This document shows positions 29,678 to 42,218 of a stretch of 64,000 bases of DNA, in pieces. Numbering within the stretch: position 1 is the first letter of the stretch; every line of letters begins with the position of its first letter. The position numbers and the translations under genes were made by a program. A model generated the notes under the pieces. It did no database searches. It had not been told where the DNA came from and was given only the letters and a program-made list of their open reading frames with translations. The stretch lies in the NCBI GenBank assembly GCA_905331475.1, contig CAJNYU010000523.1, forward strand, positions 186,001 to 250,000. Direction: 5' to 3'. The stretch comes from Rotaria socialis. Its lineage: Eukaryota; Rotifera; Eurotatoria; Philodinida; Philodinidae.

Positions 29678-31306
29678 CAAGCTATGTTTACCTAAAGTAT
29701 GGAAATTTTCTTTTCGAATAATTTATGTGTAATGAGATCAGATTCATTCTGTCTGAAAATCATTTCTTTTTTTGAATATCCTGTTTCGCTTGTTTTTTGG
29801 GTATTTTCTTAATCTTTACGAAAAACTGAGCAGAATATGAGTGAGCAAGCAAGCAACCACACTCTTATCTCTACATCAAAATTTAGCCAATAATTTTAGT
29901 TATCAGTAACGATATTTTTATATTCAATCAATAAAACACATAGCAGCAGCAGCCATTGGTTATACAAACTTCAGTGTTCGATAGTTATCTTTGCGTGTTG
30001 TACTCTAAGATGACAACTGAAAATTATCCGCTAAGAGTTAAGCATGTATTTAGTTTTGTTTGGTAGAATATGAAAAATAATTTCATGATACCAACAATAA
30101 CAGTTATTATAGTATTAATTTACCTTAGCCGGTTAAAATAGAATTCGAATAAATTTCTGCTACTCATCATAAATTCAACGGAACAGATTGCATAGATCGA
30201 GATATATTTTACTTTTTCTTTCTCGTTGCGGTACTTAGACTGCAGATTGAATTGTTATACTCGTGATGAAGTAGACTGTTTTCAAGTCATAAATTTTATG
30301 AAAACAGAATATCATCTAGTTGTCAAAATCTGCATGAAAAGGGATGTAGATAGTTGATGTCTTATTTCTCATCGGTATTGCAGTGTTGATCGACAACAAG
30401 ACTTCACACATAAATAGATATTCGATTTTTCGAAATAAAGTATCACGCGCATTAAAAAAAACATGGCAAACATTATTTCCTTTCTTCCTACATAGAAAGT
30501 AAAGCTGATTTTTCTCTCCACGAAGAACAAATCAGCTTTACTTTTCGTTGTTATTTTTAAAATTTAGTATTTCTAAGCAATATATACTTGCATTACGGTA
30601 GATGTTTTTCTTACTTCTTTTTCAAATGACTCAATCAGTATTTGTATGACGAAACATCAACTACGTCAAACAAATCTTGACTTCGTCTTGATCATTTTAC
30701 ATGTTTTCATCTTCAGTAGGTGCTTTTGTATCGATAATGCTCACAATCGCACAAGACATGTGTCTTTTATACATTTGTTTGTTCTGAATCGTTTGTGCAA
30801 AAGCATTTTAGCAAACAACTGATAGTGGATATGAACGTAAGTTTAAATCAGTGAGCATCAACATTACTCTTCGTCTAACGACTTGTGTTTCGCAAAGTAG
30901 AGTGAAGCCTAAGAACGGCTGATTCGCTATGTATATTTAAAAAAAATTCATTCGAACAATTTCCTAAAAGCTTTTTAAGCTCTGAGAATGCTTGGCTTTA
31001 AAGATACTCATAGAGATTTTTGTTTTCATTTTGAGAGTGTCTAGTTACTCCAGTTATTTTTCTAATATTTTTGTGATTGATTATAGCTTTTTGTTTAGTA
31101 AATGTTGAATTACGAAACTCATAATAATTAGAAAGTCACGAAATTCGGGCAGGTTTCATTCTTGAAATTCCATAAGAAGAAAGACAATGTTTTAGAAGAT
31201 ATCAATATGATTTCAGATGCATTATTTCCTAGAATAAAAAAAATATATTAATTACCAAGTCGCTATTTTCTACTACTGACTTGACGTTCAAAAGCATAAA
31301 ACGATT
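29678..31306. other. Intergenic region upstream of the ART gene
   Basis: It contains a short hairpin at 30495-30546 (GAAAGTAAAGCTGATT pairing with AATCAGCTTTACTTTTC, 19-nt loop). No gene was recognised. Confidence 0.5.
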
Positions 31307-32539
31307 ATGTCTTATTCGTCGTCTAAACTCGTAAATTCATCGACACGCATTCAATGGACGTGGCAATCAAATCGGAATTCATTGGACAGGTCCAAATCAG
31401 GTTCCTGGAACTATTACTCAGATGTAGAAAATCTTATGATCGAAGAAGCATTTCAGGCTGCACAACTTCAAATTGTATTCGACAACTATTATATAGATTT
31501 CAAACTTAATATTCAAGTTATGAAAACAGATGTCACGAAAAAAAATCCTGTTAAACGTATAGTCAGCGAAGGAGAATACACAGCTTCACGACAAAGTCAC
31601 TACACATGTGATGCCATCTCTCATGAACATTCCTTTGGTGGTCAATACGGTTGGATACCACCGTTTATTAAAGAAGCAAGAAAGTGTTTAAAGCTTCAAA
31701 AGAATCAATTACCATCACGGGATTCATCGGTTGTTTCAACCATCGTTGAAAAAGCTGCTATGGGTATCATTGAAGAAGGCAAGATAGTGGGGCAACTAAA
31801 TCTAGCGAGATGGATGGCCAAACAGCTGATAGAGAAAAAAAATAAAGATGCGAAAGAAGTTTGGAAATGCTGTGCATATCTGTACTCATTGGAAAGTTTT
31901 CTGTACAAGACATTGAACGAGACTATGAGACTGGTAGGAATTAATCAACATGAAGAAATGTGGCGAAGTAAAGTTCGAACATTGGGACCCTTCTGCCTAC
32001 TCTTGTGGGATGATCCAATCACTAAAAAGGCTACGACAGAAGCAGAGAAAATCACGGTGTACAGAGGAGCAAAATTAACTCCAACTCAGATTGACTCTTA
32101 CCGAGATATATGTCAACAACCTGAGAAGTACGGTTCATTTCAAGCATTTACCTCAACCAGTCGAAAGAATGATATTGGCGATCATTGTCCCGATTGGAAT
32201 GTGTTATTTATAATGGAGATTACGTTCGCTTTTACGGCAAACATTCGACAATACTCTGCGTTTCCTGAAGAGGAAGAAGAATTAATATTTCCTGGTGTTT
32301 GTTTCACCGTTGAGCGTATGGATTTTGACGAAATCAAAAGGCTACATTTAATTTATCTGAAACTAAGACAACGCTTCAATAGTATGTACAAAAAATTCAT
32401 CTATGAAGCCAGTAGCTTTTCCGAGAAGATCTATCATTCAATTCTGAGTGAATGTTTTTATATATTTTCGACGATTCTGCACAGAATAATTAGAACGTTG
32501 CTAGTGATGTCAAGCATTGACTATCCACGTTTCAAGTAA
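31307..32539 (+). CDS. WWE-domain arginine-type ADP-ribosyltransferase (ARTC-like), 410 aa
   Basis: Single exon. Residues 15-70 resemble a WWE domain: QWTWQ, then SWNYYSDVENLMIEEAF, then a hydrophobic strand; such domains bind poly- or iso-ADP-ribose. The C-terminal half has the R-S-E catalytic triad of mono-ADP-ribosyltransferases: VYRGA (R253), FTSTSR (STS 283-285) and EEEEELIFPG (the ExE pair near 323-325). Enzymes of this class transfer ADP-ribose from NAD+ to a side chain, usually arginine when the motif is ExE. No signal peptide is visible; a hydrophobic patch near the C terminus (about 375-400) could be membrane-associated. The target is unknown. WWE plus ART in one chain fits families expanded in bdelloid rotifers. 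Confidence 0.8.
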   Translation: MSYSSSKLVNSSTRIQWTWQSNRNSLDRSKSGSWNYYSDVENLMIEEAFQAAQLQIVFDNYYIDFKLNIQVMKTDVTKKNPVKRIVSEGEYTASRQSHYTCDAISHEHSFGGQYGWIPPFIKEARKCLKLQKNQLPSRDSSVVSTIVEKAAMGIIEEGKIVGQLNLARWMAKQLIEKKNKDAKEVWKCCAYLYSLESFLYKTLNETMRLVGINQHEEMWRSKVRTLGPFCLLLWDDPITKKATTEAEKITVYRGAKLTPTQIDSYRDICQQPEKYGSFQAFTSTSRKNDIGDHCPDWNVLFIMEITFAFTANIRQYSAFPEEEEELIFPGVCFTVERMDFDEIKRLHLIYLKLRQRFNSMYKKFIYEASSFSEKIYHSILSECFYIFSTILHRIIRTLLVMSSIDYPRFK

Positions 32540-32993
32540 TAGAGACATGTTAGCTATACATTCTTTGAATCAAACATAACAGCCACGTATAAGCATGACT
32601 AGTAATTGATAGAAATATCTAAAATACTTCCATTGAACCTCTTGGCAATATGCCGAGAGAGAAATCGAAACTGTCTCTAAGTGTCTTTGGATTTCTGTTA
32701 TTATGTGTTATGGGATCATTTCATCGAACAGACATAACAGCTCGATCTACGAATATTTCGAGCGGAAAATAAAAGCATGGTTTTAATAAAATAAAGAGAT
32801 CGAAGCCACAATAAGCATGATAACCTCTATCAAGTATGATAGAGTCTTGTAAACCTACGTAAAAGCTTTTCTCTTAGAAAAAAACAGTACTAGAAGATAT
32901 TGAGAAAAAAAAATAAAGTTATCTATTTGAACAGAGAAAAGAATATTATCTTTCATTAAACGTCAAATTTGTTTAATGCTAATTTTATTTTAG
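32540..32993. other. Region downstream of the ART gene
   Basis: Nothing recognised. Confidence 0.4.
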
Positions 32994-33163
32994 AATCTGC
33001 TCTCCATGAAATATCCACAAATCAACAGCGAATAGTATTGGATAGCGATGCTGATCGTCAAGCTTTCTATGCTGCCCGTCGCACTTCTGTTGCTGCCGCT
33101 ACTATCGATACTGGTCATCTTGATCGTAGTATTTACGTTCGAGATTACAATATTGATGAATAA
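32994..33163 (+). CDS. Possible terminal exon of unknown gene
   Basis: After an acceptor (AATTTTATTTTAG) a 56-codon stretch reads to a TAA. It has richer GC and better codon character than its surroundings (DSDADRQAFYAARRTSVAAA). No start or upstream partner is certain. It could be an alternative 3' exon of the ART gene or a relic. Confidence 0.3.
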
Positions 33164-33368
33164 AAAGAACTCCATCCGATGGAATAAATGACTTCGCGAA
33201 CAACTCCCTTCTATCTGTTTATTCTCTTGCTATTGGCGGAGAAGTAATCAGGATGACAATCAAAAGAGAACAGAGGATGCGCGTATGAACACTATTCGAG
33301 CGAGTTGAAATTTTGCAAACCTACTCACATTCACATGTAAAAATCTATTTGCACAACCACAACCTTAA

Positions 33369-34227
33369 GACCACTCCTCCCCCCCTCAAAAGTCGATCTT
33401 CGCCAAAGAAAGTCCAAATCGGCTGAAATTTTCAGGATATGTTTGGACTGGAGCGGGTAGCCTACGATAAAAATTTCAGCACGCAATATGCAAGTTTAAG
33501 GAAGTTATAAAGTGAACACTGGTTAAAAAAGACCCATTTTCCATGCTAGTTATTTTGCCTTCAACTATGTTTTTCCGAAAAATTGTTTTTACCATTCGAT
33601 AGAGCATGCAAAGATGCAGGGCATCTCGTGCTTTGATTTTAAAAAAGTCCATTCTATAAGCTAAAAAAATTTCCACAATTCAGCACCCTCAAGAAAAAAG
33701 GCCAAAAAACTGAAGTGAATTTTGTAGGCGATCCTTTTTGGGCATAAAAAAAAGCTTTTTCAAAAATCGGATCACGAGGTGCCTTGCGTCTTTGCATGCT
33801 CTATCGAATGGTAAAAAAACATTTTCGAAAAAACATAGTTGAAGGCAAAATAACTAGGATGGAAAATGGAAATACATGATTTTGAGAAAAATATAAAAAC
33901 ACTTTTTCGAAAATCTTTTTGCTGAATTTTTTGCAATTTTCACGCGGCTTTTTAGGAAACTAATCTAACTTGTCCTACGTAACTTTTAATTCTGCACGCG
34001 CTGAGCGCTTAATTAATTAATCAGTAATTAGAGATAAAAAAACTCAAAACTCGTGTTTTTTTTCGAAAAAAAAATCGTTTTTGACATAGAGGACCTCTCA
34101 AAGATCACTAAAAATTTCGGTCAAAAAGTGGTCTTTGGAAAAAAAAACTATAATGATTCTGAAAGAGCAGAACATGGGCTATCACCTCATGGTGTTATCT
34201 CAATTTTCATTTTTTTGAGGAGGGGGC
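33369..34227. mobile_element. piggyBac-like non-autonomous element flanked by TTAA
   Basis: TTAA occurs at both edges (33365-33368 and 34228-34231). The ends are similar inverted sequences: GACCACTCCTC on the left, and the complement of GCCCCCTCCTC on the right. Internal arms 33535-33632 and 33778-33870 are inverted copies (core TTGCATGCTCTATCGAATGG). No transposase frame. The piggyBac assignment rests on TTAA plus short termini only. Confidence 0.5.
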
Positions 34228-34231
34228 TTAA

Positions 34232-35021
34232 TATAAATATAAACAAAGGAAACAACCAGTTTTTAATCTTTCATCTGACGTATTCCTTTAGAAGGTCAAG
34301 AAGAGAATTCAATATCGTTTTTCGAAACTTAAACCTAGTCTTATCATGGAAAAATTTATTTTATCGTGTTGATAATTTCGATTTCTTCCTTTAGCCGTTG
34401 TCAACAGATCAATCAGGCAATTGATGACACCTGATATCAAATTGAAATAGCTAGAATGTAGACGAAGAATCTAGTTTGTCTATCAAAACAATATTTCCCA
34501 AAAATTTAGATTGCCTTCTTATCGCGACACTAATATTTCCAGCTTTAGAAAGAAACACGTGTTGATCAGATCTCCAAAACCTCAGAATCAATTCTTAATT
34601 GATAATATTCTAACAGAAATAGATTTCACAGAAAATTCTAAGTCTTTAATAGATAAAATATTTTGTTTGAATATAAGAGATTCTTATCAAAATGAGTTAG
34701 AATATTTTTATAATTGATTTGATTTGATACTTATTTTCTGTTCGGCAACAAGTCATACAATTGCTGGTACTGCGGGTGTCATCGATGAAGCATTTCTTGT
34801 TGTTACACACAGCTTGCTAGTTAATGCAAACTACACTACTTTGAATAAGACAACAGACAAAAGACTCAAGTTGTGCAGAATCAGAATTTTATTATTAAAA
34901 TTTTCAGTGCATCAAACGAAATACGTGATGTAACCATGGTTCAAATGGCGAATAAGATAATGACTATATAGATCGGTGTTCCTTTTGATTATTTGTAATT
35001 CTCTAGGTCAATACTTCGAAC
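34232..35021. other. Intergenic
   Basis: Short frames at 34511 and 34724 lack support. Confidence 0.4.
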
Positions 35022-35255
35022 CTACGGGTTAAGTTGGTTCAATGCTATTGTTTTTGGCGAATAGCATCCTTTGACACTGTGAAAGCGCGCACGTAATAAA
35101 TTATCAAGTTCAACTCTAATGTTCCCAACATGTTTGAGTGCATCCATATTGAAATTAATGCATCGTTCACCATCAGTGTACATCAATACAAGCACACGTT
35201 GTTGTAGTTCTTCAATGCGTTGGTTAATTTGATAGAGATTATCTAGACCTTCCAT
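35022..35255 (-). CDS. Small hypothetical protein (77 aa), uncertain
   Basis: The frame runs from ATG to TAA with helical, coding-like composition: residues 5-25 are heptad-like (LDNLYQINQRIEELQQRV), followed by LKHVGNIRVELDNLLRARF. The family was not recognised. It might be a genuine micro-protein gene, a single exon of a larger gene, or a relic. Confidence 0.4.
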   Translation of the reverse strand: MEGLDNLYQINQRIEELQQRVLVLMYTDGERCINFNMDALKHVGNIRVELDNLLRARFHSVKGCYSPKTIALNQLNP

Positions 35256-37844
35256 TGTCGTCGAATTAAGATGCTATTGATTTGTAAATCTTCTACAAGA
35301 ATAAATCAGTAAAATATATCTAATTGATGGATACCTATGTGCCATGCAACGACTATCGTGAGATATATTCTTAGAATTTCAACGACACAAATGAAATTAA
35401 TCCAGATCTGTAAGTAAAAAAGAAGAAGAAGGAGACCGCGAAAACTACAGAGTCTTCGGTATAGATGGGGAGACATGCAGCACGTAAGTATTCAGTCTGA
35501 ATACCGATGCAACCAAAATACTTAAATTGAAGAAAAGAATTAATTGAGTACATAAATCTCATAAAATCATTCAAAAGTCGTTTTATAACGTTTTGCATAG
35601 TAGAGTTCAAATATTTTAACATAATCGCGACAAAAGTATCATATCACTGGAAAGAAGATTTATTTTAGTTGACGTAGCTGAAACAATGAAAATCATTCAT
35701 CTGTTTAGTATAAGATTAAGTAAAGATCTGAATTCCAACAAGAAAACAAATCACTGTTTGTCATAACGCTCAACACTGGTTTGATAGAAACTAGAGTTTC
35801 ATCAATATGTGTCTTTGTAATATTACTCTCAAATAACAAAACAGATCTGTAAAGTCAAATTACTGTTGATACATTTGGGACTTCTGTTCGCCTAATAGTT
35901 TTGATTAGAACTGCAGAAGTACACGCACACATGGCGTGATTCATCGGATTCGAAATCAAATAGAATGCTACAAATTGTTACAAGTCTCTGTTGTAACTAT
36001 TTGAACATCAGGTACTTACAATTATTGAAATGAATTCATTTTATATGCTCGTAGTTCTCAAAAAATTGCACTGTCGAATGCATGCTGATCATTTCAGTTA
36101 GCTACGCATCGCGCAAAAGTAACACACGCATTCTCTAGTTATAAACATGTTTTCATGAATGTTGCGTTCGATGTTTTTTATTGAAACAAGTAAACAAATG
36201 GATTTCTACAAATGTCTGAAAGTAACAGTCAATGAAAAATCTTAATTCCATTATTTTTTATTATCAACAGAATGCAGTGTTTTTGACATTCTGTGAGAGT
36301 TATTCACATTCGCAGCAATTTTCGTTTACTTTTTTCTCAAACATGTGCTACACAACGCAACAGTAGATTGTTTGCCACGAATAAAAAGGTCTCGTTTCGA
36401 GCTATTTGATCAAATTGAAAATTGTCACATAAAAATTTTCTCAGCTGATGAATCCACAAAAAAAAGTAACAAGTTCACATTTAGTTCATTCGCTGATAGA
36501 AATTGAAAGAACGAAGCCAGTTAACTCGATGACTGGATGTAAATGTGAACGTTTTCGTGGAGAACACCAATACATAAACCCGATTGCATATATTTTTCGC
36601 CATTGACCATTTTCTCGAATTATGCAATATTGCTCCGTAAAAGTACTCAATTTTTCTGTCTTTCATACAAAGATTCTAAGTTTCCCAACGTCGTTATTAT
36701 ATCGTGGCATTAGTCGGCATAATTTTTCAATGAAGAATAATTCATAAAATTGAAACTATTTAAAAACAAATAGGATCTCGAAAAAAATCCTTAATCCCAT
36801 CATACGAATTAAATAAAAGTCGTACCCTCATCAACATCTTATGCACAGTATTATGTATCGAAATTGTAAAATAATCATATGTTTTACTAAATTTCCATCC
36901 ATCAACAACCATGGTGGATAATAATAATCAAGTTGTTTTGCATCCAGATAGATATACTTTAACATGAATCACTGAATCATTGGCGCGATAAATTCTTCTT
37001 CGTTTATGATTGAATTGAATGCTCACAATATAAGAATGCTATAAAATCATCATCACAAGCGCCTATAAAATAAACATTTGAATAACGTGACGTGTAATAT
37101 TCAATAACAAAAATAAATAAATATTTTTCAGACTAAGAAAATTTTGACGAGACAAAATCCAAATCATATATTTGAATTTCAATTCATGTTGTCCAATTCG
37201 ATTCAACTAATTATCAATGAAAGTGACGATTGTCTATCTGAAAACGGAGATTTCCAGTGACCATTTAGTTCATAGAGCCCAATGAATATTTTTTTAGATT
37301 TTCTCAAGTATTGGTTGTCGTGCAAGAAAAATAGAATTTTGTAAATCATTACGTAACAATAATAAGAATGAAGACGAAAAAGATCATAAGCGCTAGTTAT
37401 CATAAACATTCGATTGTCCAGACGAGTAGAATCCTCTTTCATAATATAAAATGGAGTATATGTTAAGTTATTGTAAGATTCCTGTTATCAAAACAAACGA
37501 TTTTTTTTTGTAAAAAAAGTCCTATAATTATATTGAAACTTTCATTGTTTTTAAAGTTTACTTTTACATGAAAATTAAAGCAATACAATTGTGTGTTCTT
37601 TTTTTCGTTTTCTAATTTCGTTGTTTGTTCTTCAAACATTTTTTTGTTGTGTGCGACTTTGTTTACCGTTAAATGACATTGAAGTCACATTTTTTATCTT
37701 TATCTTACAACAAGAAGATAATTACATTGACTATCGTTAGTATCATTCGGTTCTTTTTTAACTAGAAGAAAAGAAGTTTTTATCATCCAACATTGAGTTT
37801 CATTTTAAATATAGAAAAAAACATCAAATAACAGATTATTTTCA
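35256..37844. other. Intergenic, 2.6 kb
   Basis: No coding frame, RNA gene or repeat that I could support. Confidence 0.5.
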
Positions 37845-40800
37845 ATGGCTTACAATTACTATGATGAACACGATGAAGATGATTTACCAGTTTTTTCATT
37901 ACCTACATTAACTGTGACAAAGAGAACTTCAAATACTACCGAACATCAAGAAGATGATATGCCAAACGATCGTTCAAGTGGTTTACTTGAGAGTAACTTG
38001 ATTTAATAAATAAAATTTAGACAACAAATAGCATTGACCACTTTTTTTTTCTTTTTTCTCGAGAAGACTGGAAAACACTTTATGAGAGAAGTCTTCATTC
38101 TTTAAAATCTACCGATGAAGATCACGTATCAACTAACCAACCATCGCTTTGTCTTCGTCGACAACCATCAGTTAACAGACCGTCGAGTAAAATCTTGCCG
38201 GTTTTGAATAGTCATTAATCTATTGATTCATATAGGTAGAATAATTTGTTCGCCTATTTATCAACGACCATTTGATCTCAATACACCTAAGTCAAGATGG
38301 GAAATACGTTTACCTCAATTACTTGACACAACAGTTGGTCCAGATCGTCCAGTAAATAAAACTAAATGAAATTCTTGATAATGATTCTTTTTCTTTTTGT
38401 CATTAAAGAATCGTGCTTTTGCACGACGACATACAACTGATATTGTTTTTCAACGGTCAACTTCGAACAATGACGAAGTAAATAAACCATTTTTAGTACT
38501 TACTGTTTTTTTTTTATATAGTTCTCCATCTTTTTAAAATAATTCTCTTTCTCATAGTTTAATGCATACGGTTCAGCACAAATACCCGATGAAACTAATA
38601 ATGATCGACCAATAGCTCCACTTGTTAAACAGATCACACATAAATTCGATCAAATGCAAGTCAACAACGAATCCAGTGTTACTACTAACAACCATGAACA
38701 GCGGTTATATGATGATCCTTCAAAATTACGTCAAGTAAACAATATCACTAAAATTTAAAAAAATAAAACTTTATTTTTATTTATCTAACTCACATAGGTC
38801 ACTAGACTAGCTCCTAGAAGATTAACTACTGATAATAGTGGACGTTTCCCCCCAAAACCACGTCCAATGTTACCTCTTCGTCCAATAGGTAAGATGAAGA
38901 GAAAAATCTTGCGTACCAAAAATAATTTATTTGCTTAGCTGATCTAACAACTTCAAAAATGCGATCAACTAGTTCTGAATCATTGAATAGCCGTATAGCA
39001 ACAAATAATAGTCAATCTCAACGAAACAAAACAGGTCCACCTCTAAGTTATTCCAAATATTTCTATCCGCCACCTTCAACAACATCTGTCATTAAACAAT
39101 TGATTGGTGGAAGTGCCACTCTTGTCTATGATAGCAGAGCAGAATCACGTTCATCAAATACAAGCTCACCGGACAGAAAACAGCAAAAGGGCATTCAACA
39201 AATAGTAGACCATTTATCAAGTACTAATTCAAATCTATTAGGTCGACAAAGAAAACCGAAGTCACCTGATAGTGCTTATGCAACACTTAACAATGTAAGT
39301 TTGAAATCAACAATAAAGATAGTTTGTTTTGTCTCTTGGTAAACAATCAATGAAGAAGTAATGACACATGAAGTCAACGCCTGTTGTTTCTTTTTTTTTT
39401 ATAGCAGACTCGTATAGAAAAACTTTTTCTACCAAAAGGTCGATGCTATTCTTCTAGTCCGATATATATGTCGTAGGCCAATCTCGGATTCTGGTCAATC
39501 CTGGATTGGCGTAGGCCATTCTAAGATCCGAGATTGGGCTAGTCCAATCTCGGATTGATGCAATTCTATTCATTAATATATCAATAACTTTTTAGATAAA
39601 CTTTGGATTTGAGTCATCTTTTGAAATCATGTTCATACGATGCCAATTTGCTTTTGTACAATAGGTTTTGGAAAGATTCAAATAAAATATTAGGAGTTAT
39701 GAATAGATTTCTCTACAGGAACAAGTTTTATGAAAAATTGTTAATAAGCTTCCGAGTCTAAAGTGAGCTTCTCCGTGAATATTTGTAATACATAAAACGA
39801 CGTTATCTGACCATGATTTCCAAAAATGACTCAAATCCAAAGTTTATATAAAAAGTTATTGATATATTAATGAATAGAATTGCATCAATCCAAGATTGGA
39901 CTAGTCCAAACTCAGATCTTAGAATGACCTGAATCCGAGATTGGCCTACGACACATATATATATATATATATATAATTTACTGCTATGACAACCTAATGA
40001 AGTAAACAGTCAGACAAAGTATCATTTAAAAAGCTCTGCATTTTTCGTATAATTTTGATAAACAGTAAACTATGGCAATCGGTATACCACTGAAATATGC
40101 ACGTCTTTAAGTCAACACTTGTTTTTCTGTTAGTCAATCAAAAACTCTCTGCACTGCTAAAATCGCGAAAATTTCAATAATCATAATGCGTTTTGTTATT
40201 TGAAAACAACATGTTTGATAGGGACAAATAAGTATAGCTAACTATCGTCTATATTATGTTGTCGATGAAGTGTTTTAAAACTTGCTAATTTGTTACATGA
40301 AGATTTTTCTTTTTCTTCGTCTCATTCTGTTTCTGAATACGCCACAGATATAGATCGTAGCTATCTAATTCGAAAGAAAAGAAAACTCCTATCCGCTAAT
40401 GAAGATTTTCTTTCTCTTAGAGCATATTTATCAGCGCGAGATATATTGGGATCGACATTTTTTCTCGTTCTTTTGTAGAAAAAGTGCGGTTTTTTTAAGG
40501 ATACTTCTTTTTCCTATTGTATTATTTCATTTACAAAAATATGTTACAACAAATAAAGGATATAAAATTCTAAAAAGAGGCAGGAATATAATACGTCCTT
40601 ATCGGGAAAAAACAATTTCTTTCAGTCATGTTTCAATCGAAAACTTGAAAAACACGAGCACATGTTGTTCTATTAATTTTGTATCATATGCTATTTAGGA
40701 ACGAAATACGCAACCGAAATTGGTTAAGTCAAAAGTTGATGAACCCGATCCAAATAATTATGAACAGTTATTACGTCAAGCGTCCAAAACTTCCAATAGT

Positions 40801-40908
40801 TCATCTGAAAAAGACTATGCTTCAGCTCATAGTGACACTTTCGATATACCTACACGTACAAATGGCAATATATCAACAAATTATTATCCAACTTATGATG
40901 CTGACTAA
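37845..40908 (+). CDS. Unrecognised, largely disordered protein, 8 exons (436 aa)
   Basis: Exons 37845-37992, 38067-38210, 38236-38351, 38409-38477, 38558-38734, 38798-38888, 38939-39294 and 40699-40908 keep frame across all seven junctions (1311 nt). The protein starts MAYNYYDEHDEDDLPVFSLP. It is rich in Ser, Thr, Asn, Pro and Arg, with short conserved-looking patches (SRWEIRLPQLLD, RFPPKPRPMLPLRP, GPPLSYSKYFYPPP) typical of linear-motif scaffolds. It has no membrane segment or catalytic motif. The last intron (39295-40698, 1.4 kb) contains a fold-back insertion and a possible alternative last exon at 39405-39476. Another coding-like patch (about 40290-40440) in that intron is unassigned. 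The real transcript may therefore have more exons. Function unknown. Confidence 0.7.
39405..39476 (+). CDS. Possible alternative terminal exon ending inside a transposon end
   Basis: A strong acceptor (a long T run then ATAG) is followed in the correct phase by 23 codons (QTRIEKLFLPKGRCY...). The reading ends at a TAG contributed by the terminal repeat of the inserted fold-back element (TCGTAG at 39471). It is either an exon cut by the insertion or a truncated isoform. Confidence 0.35.
   Translation, partial: QTRIEKLFLPKGRCYSSSPIYMS
39469..39953. mobile_element. Fold-back element in an intron, 485 bp
   Basis: Arms 39469-39632 and 39796-39953 are inverted copies starting TGTCGTAGGCCAATCTCGG. 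The spacer is about 160 bp. The insertion lies in an AT-dinucleotide tract, so the target duplication is masked (possibly TA). No coding capacity. Confidence 0.85.
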
Positions 40909-41850
40909 TAAAGAAATGAACAGAAAAAAAATATTTTGCTTTTTCTTTCTTCTTCAAACGATTTTTTTATCTATTTATTACATAAATATAATGATTCTCA
41001 AGGACATGGATAGCTAAGACCTTCTTGTTGTTTTTTTCTGTATAGACTATTAGTGGCTGGAATAACGACTTGTTGTTGTTAATAACTATGATGAGTTGCA
41101 GAAACAACATGTTTGCTTAGAATAGGAAAAAAAACTTCCTCCTCCGTTATTGATAACACTGCTTTTCTATATGCTACATTAGATCATCGGTGCGTTTTTA
41201 CCAAACGAGAAAAAGACCTATATATGTACATGGTACAAGCGATGTATTTGGGATAGGCTGTTTTTTCTTCTTCTCCTGCTTATTTTTCTTCTTCTTTTTG
41301 ACGATAGCGATAGGAAGATACACTAAAATAGTCGTTCGTTGGCTTTATCGTCGTACAACTGCAACAACATTTGTCGTTTGCCTATACAAGGTATTTAATG
41401 AAATCAACAAGCAATGGAAAGAAAATGAACTATAGTATCTTAATTTTCTTTGAATTGCAACTTACTAATCACTGAATGGCAGCATAAGAGTACTCCGTAC
41501 TCTCCTGTTTAACAGATAAACAGTTTTTTATCAGAGATTTCACGTAGGAATATCAGATAGATTCCATATGCTAGCATTAATCATGACCTTAACATTTTTT
41601 TTCAAGGAGTTCTACATGTCTCAGTGATTTCATTTGATACTTTTCATCTATATCTAATAACTGCGAGTATTTCTTCATATGTTTTAATTAATCACTTATA
41701 AATTATTATCATAATTCGTGCTCAATAAATAGAAAACAGACGAAATCAATTCGTATGAACTTAATTTTTCTCTTTATTATCGATGAATATAATTCAGGAT
41801 TATTTTCATTTATCCTAGACACAGTATTTACGAGTATTAACTAAAAATAA
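40909..41850. other. Intergenic
   Basis: An 81-codon frame at 41190 is Phe-rich and lacks support. Confidence 0.4.
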
Positions 41851-42218
41851 ATCAGTGTGAAGCTAGCACGACGGAGTTAGCACAATGAAACAGAGATTCA
41901 ACTATGAGTCTTCTCAAAAGTATTGCCGGCCCATAAAAACCAGACCATTCGATGCAGAATTTAATTCTGGATCGGATGGTGATACCTTTATTTCCCGGCA
42001 ATACTTTGAGAAAATTCTATCCGGTTTTTCTTGTCCTATTTAGAAGAAAACAAAGGTGTAGGTAAAATTTTTTCCTAAGTATTGCCGGGAAATAAAAGTA
42101 TCACCATCCGATCCAGAATTAAATTCTGCATCGAATGGTCTGGTTTTTATGGGCCGGCAATACTTCTGAGAAGACTCATAGTTGAATATCTGTTTCATCG
42201 TACTAGCTTCACACTGAT
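41851..42218. mobile_element. Fold-back element upstream of paramyosin, 368 bp
   Basis: The arms (41851-42009 and 42076-42218) pair almost throughout. The ends are ATCAGTGTGAAGCTAG and its complement. Each arm contains a GCCGGCAATACTT or AAGTATTGCCGG motif. The central 66 bp is unpaired. It lies about 530 bp before the paramyosin ATG, within its likely promoter region. Confidence 0.88.

Noticed and set aside
41190..41435. 81-codon frame rich in Phe
   Set aside because: It arises from T-rich sequence and has no supporting signals.
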